From Cavenderia fasciculata (Eukaryota > Evosea > Eumycetozoa > Acytosteliales > Cavenderiaceae), in contig NW_004457737.1 of assembly GCF_000203815.1 (NCBI RefSeq), forward strand, positions 372,001-436,000: a stretch of DNA of 64,000 nt. Direction: 5' to 3'. Under the pieces are notes generated by a model, which saw only the letters and a list, made by a program, of their open reading frames with translations, did not search any database and was not told the origin of the DNA. The position numbers and the translations under genes were made by a program. Shown here in pieces: positions 21,874 through 32,200 of this stretch; the stretch's first letter is position 1; every line of letters starts with the position of its first letter.

Positions 21874-22140
21874 TTGAAAAAAAATGATTTTATCTCATAG
21901 GTGGAATCCTGTTTATATACCATATGATACTCTCAAAAATTTTTAATGATCAACATTCACCCACAGTTCTTCTTTTTACCCTATATATAAATTAGTATGA
22001 GGTGGGATTTTAGTGTGTATGGTGTACATATTATCAAAATTCCCCAACCACACATCAACTTGTGAGAGGTGATTGTCTACTCTCATACTAAAATTTTTGT
22101 CGTAGATTCCCACTCACCATACTCGAAGCTAGTCTTTTAG

Positions 22141-23810
22141 TCAATCCTCTGTCCGTTGCACTACCTGTATTTGGAGACACAAACTATAGAATATACAATG
22201 TCGTTTGTAGTCTCCCATCAGAGACTATTGTCAGTACTCTCAGTACTCCCACCATTGCCAATCTTACCTTTAGTCCAACTATATTGTCATCGTTTACTTC
22301 AACACCAATCGCATTTAAATTGACACTGTCACTATCCAAACCAACCTATGGTCTATCACAACTCCACTTGCCATCCATCTACTTGACCAACATTAGAGGA
22401 CAAGTTTTAGAGGTACCTCTTAATCTTGACGGCTCACCAACTGGAGATCAAATTGAATGCTCGGGTAATATTACTGTCCCCTACATGTATGGATTTGGAG
22501 GAGAATTCTTGGCCGTTGGAGTCTATGGTATCATTGATAATGCTTTGAACCCTCTTGGATATGATACTGCCGATTTATTGGTTGCCCTTCCAAACATTAT
22601 CAATAATGGTGTTATTACAGCACCAAAAATGGATTGGACTCCAAAGATACTCCATATCGTCGACAAGATTACTCAATCTGGAGGAAACTCAATTACAGTA
22701 AATGGATGCAACTTTGGTTCATTGGATAAACCATTACCAGTAGTTGGATACTTTGACCTAATGGATGGATCAACACCCATTCAAGTTAAAAGCTTTGCCA
22801 CCAAGCAATTGGGTGTCGAAAATCAATACCAAATTATATTTACCCAACCACAATTAAAATCAGATAGACTCTCACTCTATGTGTCGGATGGACTTGGATC
22901 GGTTAGCATCTCGACAAACTCTATTATTCTCGTCTCAAAAGATTTTATCTATCAAGAGTCTCTATTCCCTTGTCCAAAGGATTCCAACGACAAAATATGT
23001 GGTGGAAATGGTGTTTGTACAAAGACTGGTTGTCAATGTTCAACTGGTTATACTGGAAGTGGTTGTACAAGTGTCAAAATACCTCACGACTCTTTGAAAA
23101 TGGAATTCAATCAAGATAAACCATCTTTAAATATGTTTATTAAAGATCAAGACAATAATAAGGAATCATCATCGTCAGAGGAAACTGCTAAAACAAAAAC
23201 ATTTATATCAATCATTGAACTAAGAGAGATTTCAATTGATGGTGATACATTAAAATCATATCCATTAAATGATTGGGATTATGTTGGTGGTTTTAATTCA
23301 AATAGATCAAGTACTCTATACAATTACACAACCGTTATTCGCCAAGGAGACAACACAACATCAACTATCAATGTGACCATTGAACATTTCAACACTACTA
23401 GTGATGTAATGATTGACTTTGCAGATGCCAACTTTACCGTTCAAGATTCAACCATCAAATATACTATTAGTATGTCCAACTATAGCTTTTCATCACGTCT
23501 CAATACACTTCAACTCATCATGGACTCGGTCATTACTAGAAACACTAGTTCCGACAGTTGTTCATCATCTGAATCTGGATCATTCAATGGCGCAGAAAAT
23601 GATGTTGCTTGGATCCAACTCCGAGTTGATAGCGTGTCACTCTATGTCCAATGCATAAAGAATGCAGAGGCAGACGATCGTACAATCTATGTAACCAACA
23701 AGATATTAGAAGAATCTGTATCAAACGACACTACCATTACCGTGCAAGACCCATCCAAACAATCAGTGAAAAGATTAGCCATCAACATTCCATACTCACC
23801 CATATTAATT
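22141..23810 (+). pseudogene. 3' part of a ComC-like TIG/EGF surface protein
   Basis: Open coding sequence from a possible acceptor (TCTTTTAG) at 22140: VNPLSVALPVFGDTNYRIYN, an E-set segment, then TIG (PKILHIVDKITQSGGNSITV ... NGCNFGS), an EGF-like module (CGGNGVCTKTGCQCSTGYTG, then SGC) and the ComC-type C-terminal domain (FISIIELREISIDGDTLKSY). Homology runs to about KRLAINIPYSP and is then replaced by a pyrimidine minisatellite, so the expected C-terminal membrane region is missing. No start codon of its own is convincing. It has the same orientation as the LRR fragment left of the foreign block, and the two may be halves of one gene. Confidence 0.65.
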
Positions 23811-24324
23811 TTCCCCTCCCTTCCTTTCCCCCTCCTCTCCATTCCCCTCCCTTCCTTTCCCCTCTCCTCTCCATTCCCCTCCCTTCCTTTCCCCCTCCTC
23901 TCCATTCCCCTCCCTTCCTTTCCCCTCTCCTCTCCATTCCCCTCCCTTCCTTTCCCCCTCCTCTCCATTCCCCTCCCTTCCTTTCCCCTCTCCTCTCCAT
24001 TCCCCTCCCTTCCTTTCCCCTCTCCTCTCCATTCCCCTCCCTTCCTTTCCCCTCTCCTCTCCATTCCCCTCCCTTCCTTTCCCCTCTCCTCTCCATTCCC
24101 CTCCCTTCCTTTCCCCCTCCTCTCCATTCCCCTCCCTTCCTTTCCCCCTCCTCTCCATTCCCCTCCCTTCCTTTCCCCTCCCTTCCTTTCCCCTCCTCCT
24201 CTCCATTCCTCCCCTCCCTTCCTTTCCCCCTCCTCTCCATTCCCCTCCCTTCCTTTCCCCTCTCCTCTCCATTCCCCTCCCTTCCTTTCCCCCTCCTCTC
24301 CATTCCCCTCCCTTCCTTTCCCCC
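23811..24324 (+). repeat. Pyrimidine minisatellite, 31-32 bp unit, about 16 copies
   Basis: Pure C/T tract except for a single A per unit; units alternate between 31 and 32 bp (TTTCCCCCTCC and TTTCCCCTCTCC versions) sharing CTCTCCATTCCCCTCCC. All three plus frames lack stops, so the upstream open frame runs straight through it as a Pro/Ser/Leu/Phe repeat. That is unlikely to be a natural protein tail. The G-rich complement could form G-quadruplexes. Confidence 0.9.
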
Positions 24325-24440
24325 AAGTGGGGTTAAATGAAGAGATGTTTCACGTGAAATCCCAACACCAATATTCAAACAAATGTAATGTTAATTTTTT
24401 ACAGAAAGAAATTATTTATTTATTTTCTAGATCCTATTGA

Positions 24441-24689
24441 ATGGATACATCTTTATTTATCCCATGCCCCCACCACTCGCATTTGCCAGAGATTATTTTC
24501 CCTCTAGACTTTAGGAGAGTAATGGTAACATTTGACTACTCTCTCTCAGAAAGGTGCAATCTGGCATGCAGGGAGATCCTAAAAAATTGCTATGAAAGGG
24601 TCATAAAAGAAGTTCAAGAAGAATTGGATCACCAAATGTCCAGAGCTCCTCTTGCAAATGGATACTTTATTAACGAGGACCTTCCTTAA
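24441..24689 (+). CDS. Unknown small protein of the second virus-like segment
   Basis: 82 codons, MDTSLFIPCPHHSHLPEIIF to YFINEDLP. Predicted helical in the middle (CREILKNCYERVIKEVQEEL). No known motif. A (TTTATT)-rich spacer precedes it. Confidence 0.4.
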   Translation: MDTSLFIPCPHHSHLPEIIFPLDFRRVMVTFDYSLSERCNLACREILKNCYERVIKEVQEELDHQMSRAPLANGYFINEDLP

Positions 24690-24747
24690 ATGGTTTATTC
24701 CAATAAAATGTTTTATTTAATAAACATCAATGGCTCTTATATAAGAG

Positions 24748-25242
24748 TTATTGAAACAAATTTGCGGCAGCGTCAAATGCGGCGATTTCTGTCAAATCTT
24801 CTTGAATTCGTTCTTGCAACTTCGTGGTCTTGAGAAGGACAAATCTTTTGATATAAGCCTTGGACGAGGTAAGATAGAACTGTTTTTCGAGCTCTTTGAA
24901 AAGAACTGGTTTATTTCCCCAAGGAATCTGGATACCACCAGCTACTACCGGCAACTTCTTTTCTGCAATAGCTGGCGACAATTGTTGCAAGAATATATTC
25001 AATTTCTTGAGGTCTTCATAAGCTCCAACAGCATCTACCCCCTGCATAGCCGATACGCTGGGGATTTGGTTCGCCATCATTTCAAAAAACGAAGAAGCTA
25101 GCTTAATATTATCGGCTGGATCTTTCTCAGTGTATGCAAATAACCTTTCAAAGTTATATGGAACTCCTCTAAATGTAATTTTATCTTTTTTGATGTTGTT
25201 AATATAAAAATCTTTGCTCGTGGGAGTGTAACATACAGTCAA
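24748..25242 (-). CDS. Unknown protein of the second virus-like segment
   Basis: 164 codons starting MTVCYTPTSKDFYINNIKKD, ending IAAFDAAANLFQ. Mixed alpha/beta with a conserved-looking central stretch (PVVAGGIQIPWGNKPVLFKE) and a basic helical end. No signal peptide or recognised domain. Confidence 0.5.
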   Translation of the reverse strand: MTVCYTPTSKDFYINNIKKDKITFRGVPYNFERLFAYTEKDPADNIKLASSFFEMMANQIPSVSAMQGVDAVGAYEDLKKLNIFLQQLSPAIAEKKLPVVAGGIQIPWGNKPVLFKELEKQFYLTSSKAYIKRFVLLKTTKLQERIQEDLTEIAAFDAAANLFQ

Positions 25243-25556
25243 CCATTTTTAAATTCGGATTGTGAAAAATATATATAATTCAACAACCTTTTGAAGCTTT
25301 GGGTTGCCCATCCGGAATCATTCCTGAAGAAAAAATAAACAATTATTTCAAAAAGAAATATCCCTACAAAGCAACTAATGCATAACGAACTGTGAACATC
25401 TGGCTCCTGACCAATCATCGCATAGCATGGAAGCAATCTGAATCAAACCTCGTGAGTGACGGAGGGATGGTTACAAAATCATCAGCGATATTTATTTAAG
25501 AAAATTTTCATTGGTGGATCTGTGTCTGACAGAGGTTTCTTTATCTATCTTGATAA

Positions 25557-25765
25557 AAGGAGGGGAGGGAGAGGACATGAAAGGAGGGAGAGGGGAAAGG
25601 AGGGGAAAGGAGGGAAAGGGGAAAGGGAAAGGAGGGGAGGGAGAGGACATGAAAGGAGGGAAAGGGGAAAGGGGAAAGGGAAAGGAGGGGAGGGAGAGGA
25701 CATGAAAGGAGGGGAGGGAGAGGACATGAAAGGAGGGGAGGGAGAGGACATGAAAGGAGGGAAAA
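25557..25765 (+). repeat. Purine minisatellite, 24 bp type unit
   Basis: Repeats of GGAGGGAGAGGACATGAAAG with variable G/A spacers; regular 24 bp periodicity is clearest from 25685 to 25760. It is G/A-rich on the plus strand, whereas the tract at 23811-24324 is C/T-rich, so the two tracts flank the second virus-like segment in opposite polarity. Confidence 0.85.
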
Positions 25766-25789
25766 ATGGAAAAAAAAAAAAGATGTGAT

Positions 25790-25869
25790 GATTCCTGTGG
25801 GATTTGAACCCACGCCCGCGGAGGATCAGTGCCTTAAACTGACGTCTTAGACCGCTCGACCAAAGAATC
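25790..25869 (-). tRNA. tRNA-Leu (anticodon AAG)
   Basis: Minus-strand 80-mer. The acceptor arms GATTCTT and AGGAATC pair over seven positions (one G-T). Anticodon stem TCAGT/ACTGA closes the 7-nt loop TTAAGGC, giving anticodon AAG (reads CTT, Leu). The variable arm TCCTCCGCGGGC is long, as in class II tRNAs. T arm GTGGG-TTCAAAT-CCCAC is perfect. No intron. Confidence 0.92.
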
Positions 25870-26003
25870 CGCTGCTGACCCCAATTCCGAAAAAACCTTC
25901 TTATTTTGGTCTTTTTTGCCTCTATTCTGTAAGAAATGTGTTTAAATTGACTTTCATAGCATAGATAATGACAAACATAAGTCTCTAAACTAATATATTG
26001 GTA

Positions 26004-26082
26004 CGGAGGATCAGTGCCTTAAGCTGACATCTTAGACCGCTCGACCAAAGAATCCGCTGCTGACTCCAATTCCGAAAAAGCC
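26004..26082 (-). pseudogene. Duplicated partial tRNA-Leu with 5' flank
   Basis: This 79 bp block repeats 25819-25897 at equal length with about four or five differences. It contains the 5' acceptor strand, D arm, anticodon arm and start of the variable arm, plus 28 bp of 5' flank, but lacks the T arm and 3' acceptor strand, so it cannot be a functional tRNA. The anticodon is unchanged. A shorter word (CTCGACCAAAGAA) recurs at 26171. Confidence 0.85.
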
Positions 26083-26931
26083 AGCTTATTTTTTGATAAA
26101 TGTTATTTCTATAATCCCAACAGTTTGTACATACAGGCAATCAATGCAGGCTGGCTTGAGAGATCCTTTTCTCGACCAAAGAAATTTGGGATCTAAAAGT
26201 TTTAAAAAAAAAAATCGAAAATTGAAATAACTATGTTTAATTGTAATGGTGTATTAAAACTCTTGTACATACCTACCTCTACTTTGATGTATTAAATATA
26301 TAGATATACATTCGAATCTTGATTATGTATATATATCTCTTTATAGCAATTAATTGTAATAATGAAAATAAATTTTATCAACAAGATAAAAAGATGGTGA
26401 ACAATCTTTGGACAGACAAAGGTAAAAATAAATAATAATGGGCTTGCTCCGCAGTGTGAGCTATGGAACAAAAGAATGTGTCGAAAAAGTTCATCGGAAA
26501 AAAACTCAAAAAAAAATTTAAATAAAAAAAAAGATTTTTTTTTTTCGGCCAACACTCCTTATGGGTGGTTTTTTGAGCAAGAGGAAGCAACTGCAGTGAG
26601 AGAGAACCAACCATACCAACACACACATTAATTATTATTATCTTCTTATTCTTATCTTCTTTTTGTATATTGTAATATAATTATTTATTTTTAAAACCAA
26701 CACGACAACCAACATAAAATACAGAGATTAAAATATACATTTGTATTGTAACACTAAAAACAAACATACAAAAAAAGCATTCTAGTAGTATAGATAGATA
26801 GATAGATAGAACAAAAGATTGAGAGATCTCTTATAGATCGATCTTATACTAGTATACCACCAACCAAGTAATAAGTAGTAAAAGTTAGTTAGTTAGTCTG
26901 CTAACTTTATAAATCTAAAAAAAAAAACAAA
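26083..26931. other. Intergenic region upstream of the BEACH gene
   Basis: AT-rich DNA with poly-A/T runs near 26205 and 26520-26545 and a (GATA)n stretch near 26791-26811. It presumably holds the promoter and 5' UTR of the gene starting at 26932. No further gene was supported. Confidence 0.45.
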
Positions 26932-27052
26932 ATGGGTGATAAAGATCATCGTCATCATCATCATCATCAACACACCACTCATAGTAGTAGTAGTAGTAGT
27001 AGTAGTAATAGTAATAGTACTACTAGTAGTAATAGTAGTATTAGTAGTAGTA

Positions 27053-27085
<33 letters not shown>

Positions 27086-29204
27086 GAACAAGTTTAAATC
27101 ATTTTCTAAGTTCATATAAAGAAGGAATGACAACACAAGGAGTCGGAGGAGGAGTGATGAAAAGTTTCGGTACACATAGAACTCAACCTTCAATGACTAC
27201 AACTAGTAGTAGTGGTATCTCTTCAACCACATCATCACCATCAGCATCATCAAGAACTCTTCCTCAATTGGGATCAGCTAGATCAAAGTTTAGATCTTAT
27301 CCCGATCTCTATGTACCAGAAAACTTTGAAGAATTATCACCTGCTTGGAAAGCACAAAGTGATAGATTATGGACAGACTTTAAAAATAGTTTATGTTCAT
27401 ATCCTCAAGAAGAAGTAAATATCCAAATATATAAATAATATATTAAATACATAATATTAATATACCTTACTTGTTTACTTTTACATTGTAGAGAGAAAGT
27501 TCAGAGAAATTAAAATTATTAGTATTACATTATAATCAACAATATGATAAATGGAATATGGAATTACAACCAGAGATTTATGGAATGAAGATGATGGAAG
27601 CCAAGATACAGGCTACTCCACAACTAGATGGTGATTGTGTACAGTTTATTAGCAAACAGTTGTGTAGTTATATGTTGGCACTGTCCAAGGCACTGACCGA
27701 CGACAATCTTGATATTCCCGACGGTCTCTATCTCATCTCACTCATAAATATCTTGTCGCGACTGCCATCCAATCTGTCGGCACTCAGTCAAATACTCACC
27801 CACCCATTTCAAGCTGCTCGTTTGGCCGGTCACAAACTCACATCATTCAAAGAGCAAGATTTACCAAGTTTCCAAAAATGGTGGCCCTACCTCAAAGTAT
27901 TGCTAGGCAATTGTTGTCAAATCATTAATAATTGTTCAAATGATCGACATACTTGGCAAATGATAAGTAAAAATAGACATCGTGGTGAAACTATCAATAG
28001 TCAACAGGAAGATGGAGAATTATCAACATCACCAAAATCAAATCAACAATCTTGGAGTGATTATACACAATTTTCACCTTCAACTTCTCCTTCATCTGGA
28101 TCGTCGGTTTCAAATTCCAATTCATTATCTTCTAGTTCCTTGGTCAATGGAGGTGGATCGCCTACATTGACGTCGGTACATAAAACACACCAATCATCTA
28201 CACTTCAACGTCTACTTGGCTTGGGTGCTATAAGCATCCTAGTAGATTGTTTACAATTCTTTAACGATTGGTATAAAACAAAACAACCAAAGGATAGTTC
28301 ATCAGCTTTTCGTTATCTATTAATTGATACTCTTGGTGTATTAATTTATTCAATTAATAATAATCAAACAAATCAAATCAATCAAAACTTTAGTATTGTT
28401 GGATCAATTGGTCATAGTATGATATCTCAATCACAACAACAACAATCACAGTCAACTCAAAAAACACAAATTTTAAAAGAATCAGATTTAAAGAGTATCA
28501 TTAATTGTATAGGTAGAAAATCTTTTATCAAACCTTCTAAAAAGTTTTCTTCTCTATCTTCTGAATTTAATTTTCAACTTCATGTTTTACGTGTAATTAA
28601 AGAATTAATGTAAGATATTAAAAACAAATAGATAATTATTTTTATATTAATATTTATTTTTACTTTTATTTTTTTTAGTAATAATAATTTAAATTTAGCA
28701 AGATATTTTATACAATTTAAAGGAATTAAAATGATTGAAGATTTTATATTATGGACTACGGATTGTTTTCAACCACAAGATTATCATTTTCAAACTGATG
28801 AAGTTGCCAAAGATATGGATGGTTCGGGATCACCATTTTTAGATGCAACCAATAATACCACGTCAACTACTTATGATACATTACAATCGGTTCTGAGTAG
28901 TCTAAAATATACAACCTTTAGTTCTGAACGATCAGTCATCAAGGTACCAACGGCACTTCGTCGTAGCCGAGTATCACAATTGGTTCAATTATTCCAAGTG
29001 ATTCAAAGCTTGACCTTTACCAACATCCCAATCAACAAGGTCAACATTACAACAAATAGTAGTAGTAGTGGATCATCACTCAACCTTGTATTACAACAAC
29101 ATCAACTTCAACATCAACAATCTATTGCAAGAGATTCTGGTAATATTGTAAATGATTATGTACTTAATCATAGTACTCCTCCAAGTTCACCAATTAGTAA
29201 TGGA

Positions 29205-29237
<33 letters not shown>

Positions 29238-32200
29238 TCACCATCCAATAATAATATGAATCAATCACAAATATCTCCTTCAAATAGTAGTTTGAATATT
29301 TCAACAAATAGTTGGAATAATTTTCAAATTAATCAAAATAACAACAACAACAATACTAATAATAATCAGAATCAAAATACATTGTCAAATAGTAATAATA
29401 TTAATTTTAATCAAATACAACCAATATCTTCTTCATTCTCTTCTGGAGGGTATAGTAAATTTTTCACAATGAACAAGAATGATGGTATCGGAGGTGACTC
29501 TTTATCATCATCTTCAATAATAGGCAATAACTATAATAATAATAATAATAATTTTAATAATAATCCAGATGTACAAACACTTTCAGATCAAAACCCAAAA
29601 AAACATATCAATGTATTCCTAATTGAAATGTTATTGGAACATTTATTTAAAAACAACAATCAACTACCAAACTTTTCATCATCCTCTTCATCTTTATCAT
29701 CTCCAACTTTATCACCAACCAATTCATCTACTACATTGTACATGATAAAGAATAATTATCCAGAATTACAATTAATCGTTTTGGAATACCTTGTCAAAAT
29801 TGTCATAGAGAGTAATGAAACTTTGGATCTACTTAGAAAATACTTTATTTGGAATTTAATCTTGTCTGATTATTTCTATGATGGTAATTTTCAAAGATTA
29901 CAACAATTACAACAATCGCAATCACCGTCACAATCTCCAGCTTTATCACCAGATAGTGCACAATCACAATTAAGAACCAATTATTTATTTAATGGATTAA
30001 GAACTAGTTCATTGTCATTGATACAATTCTTTGCAACTTATAATCATATTGACAATTATGAAGAAATCATGGTATTGATTGAATATATGAAAAAGAATCT
30101 TAATCATCCAGCCAAGATTATCGATATCACTCAACTATTGATAAACATTACCAAACAAAATCCAAAATCAATCCGTTCACTCGTTTCAATGCACATTTTT
30201 ACCCATCTTTCAGATATCATTCAACAATTGATTCTAATCATGGAAAAGGATACTAGTGGTACATGTGATTCTATTTGGAAAAAGGCTAGAAATATCATTC
30301 TAACCTATCTTGGTCAATTAATTTCAAATGAAGAACTATCCATTCATGCATTGGTAGATACTCATTTAATTAGAGGTCTCTTTTTCCTAATTCTACGTCC
30401 CGAATTAAAACAATATGCTCAATCTCAAATATTTCATCTAATGAAATTAAATCCAGATAATGAATCAAATTTATCTGAATTATTTAATATTTATATTAGT
30501 AGTTTAACAAAGTAAGTAAAAAATAGAAAGGATAAAAAATGTATATTTTATTTATTAATTTTTTTTATTTTAAATTTTTAGGATAAGAGAAGAAACAACA
30601 TTAGAATATGGATATGAATTAATATTATCATTATTGGATGGTATTAGACAAGTTGTAAAAAGTAATCCAAAAAAACAACAATTATTTAAAAAGTTTGGTG
30701 TATTTATAAAGATTGTAACATTGATCAATGTTGAAGATACACGTGAAAGATTATCAACCGTTTGTCATTCAGTACTACGTACAATCATCATCCTCATCTC
30801 AAATAGTCCAAAAATCAAAAAACATTTTAGAAATCATATTGGTTATGATACTCTTAGAGATTTAATTGTACAAGCTGAAAATCAAGTTTCAGAAACTACT
30901 ATGAATTTATTATTTGATATGGTAAATAGAAATGAAACAAAAAAAAGTATACATAATATTAATTAATATTTTTATTTTTATTTTTATTTAAATTTTAGAT
31001 GGTTGATGATGAATTTGATGGAGAATATAGTTATGTAATTCAAAATAGTGATGCAGCATTATTATTATTTAGTTTATTGAAATATTTTTCAGAACCTTTG
31101 CAACACAAGATATTGGATACATTTACACCGATTGTACTTAAATGTACTACGAATCAATCGGTTTGTTGTAATTGTCATTTAATTTATCATCTTTTGGAAA
31201 CCATCAACGAAAAGAATAATCAAACAATGGGAGTGACAACCAAGATTTTAGTGTTGGTTCAGAATTTGGGTGATCATTCAGTGTCGGTTAGAGAGTTGAA
31301 AAAATTATTCACTCTTTTAAAGACAGAGCAAGGTGATATTTATCGTCCACCAACCACCTCTGCTTTACTCTCGACACTCCAAACTATTGCGGTCAGTCGT
31401 AATCCAGGACCTTCAGTCTACTTTGATTTCGATGGACATGACAGTTTGATTCGTTTGCCCACATTTGACCAATGGCCCTTCAACAAGGGGTTCTCGTTTT
31501 GTGCATGGATGCGTATAGAGTCGTTTATCGATCCAACGGGTACACCAGACTATAAACCACGTGTCTTTTCATTCCTTTCAGATAGTGGACATGGTATCGA
31601 GACACTCTTTATCTATCAACAGATCCAAGTACAAACGGTGCATGGTGCCAGTCACGGACAACCCAAACTCGTCTTTTCAAACAATATTGGTAGCAAGGAC
31701 AGCAAAGACAAGGAGAATAACGTGTCACCAACATTTGAAGAGCGAAAGTGGTATTTTGTGACCATTGTCTACTCGGCCAACCGTTTCTCTGCCGATGAAA
31801 TCAAGATTTTCATCGATGGACAACAACGTGCCAAAGCTTCGATCAAGAGTCTAAAGTTGGAGGGTGCAATGACCAACTTTTGTATTGGAAATAATGCCAT
31901 TGTCGGCCCGATCGATCGACACAGTCCTCTGTATGGACAGATGGGTGCATTCAACATTTTTGACGATGCACTCTCTCCCAGTCAGATCCAGGCCATCTAC
32001 AAATTGGGTCCAAACTTTAACACTGCCTTTCAAGATGTCGAAGGGTTGGGTACGGGTTCCAAGAACCTACATACATTTGACTCGTCCCTTACGAGTAGAT
32101 TGTTTTTAAACTATAATTGTCGTGCGATTGAAGGTGACATTTGTCTCGACAACTCGTTGGCCAGCGGTGGAGACCACAATAAAGACGCCACACTCGTCTC

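Larger units (their letters stand above)
12300..22100. mobile_element. Virus-like fossil block, family unassigned (large dsDNA virus type suspected)
   Basis: About 9.8 kb that differs from its surroundings: higher GC, genes almost without introns, genes packed on both strands with short AT-rich spacers, and contents unlike dictyostelid genes. Parts in order: lysine-rich charged protein, tail-fibre-like repeat protein, small unknowns, SET-domain protein, secreted Cys protein, unknowns, three Cys-pair zinc proteins, unknowns and a secreted GIY-YIG-like protein. No major capsid protein, packaging ATPase, DNA polymerase, integrase, reverse transcriptase or LTR was recognised, so the family is open; a nucleocytoplasmic large DNA virus fragment is my best guess. 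It looks incomplete and broken, with about four or five damaged genes. Several frames remain open, so it is probably fairly young. Confidence 0.6.
24330..25450. mobile_element. Second virus-like segment, family unassigned
   Basis: Intron-free, GC-richer coding sequence between two C/T- or G/A-rich minisatellites, with two genes on opposite strands converging over a 58 bp AT-rich spacer. Style and composition match the larger block at 12,300-22,100, so it is probably a separate piece of the same or a similar element. It is small, and no hallmark gene is seen. Confidence 0.45.

Noticed and set aside
12300-22100. LTR retroelement or Polinton as the identity of the foreign block.
   Set aside because: No reverse transcriptase, integrase, protease, long terminal repeats, capsid or protein-primed polymerase could be seen.
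23811-24324. C/T-rich tract as a possible dictyostelid telomere (C1-8T type).
   Set aside because: The unit is a fixed 31-32 bp minisatellite with an internal CCATTCC, unlike the irregular C-run/T pattern, and it lies inside the chromosome with genes on both sides.
23687-24378. Long minus-strand open frames of Gly/Glu/Arg repeats.
   Set aside because: They are artefacts of the stop-free minisatellite.
22284-24440. One long open frame joining ComC-like sequence, minisatellite and the start of the second virus-like segment.
   Set aside because: The domain homology ends at about 23,805; the rest is repeat and unrelated sequence.
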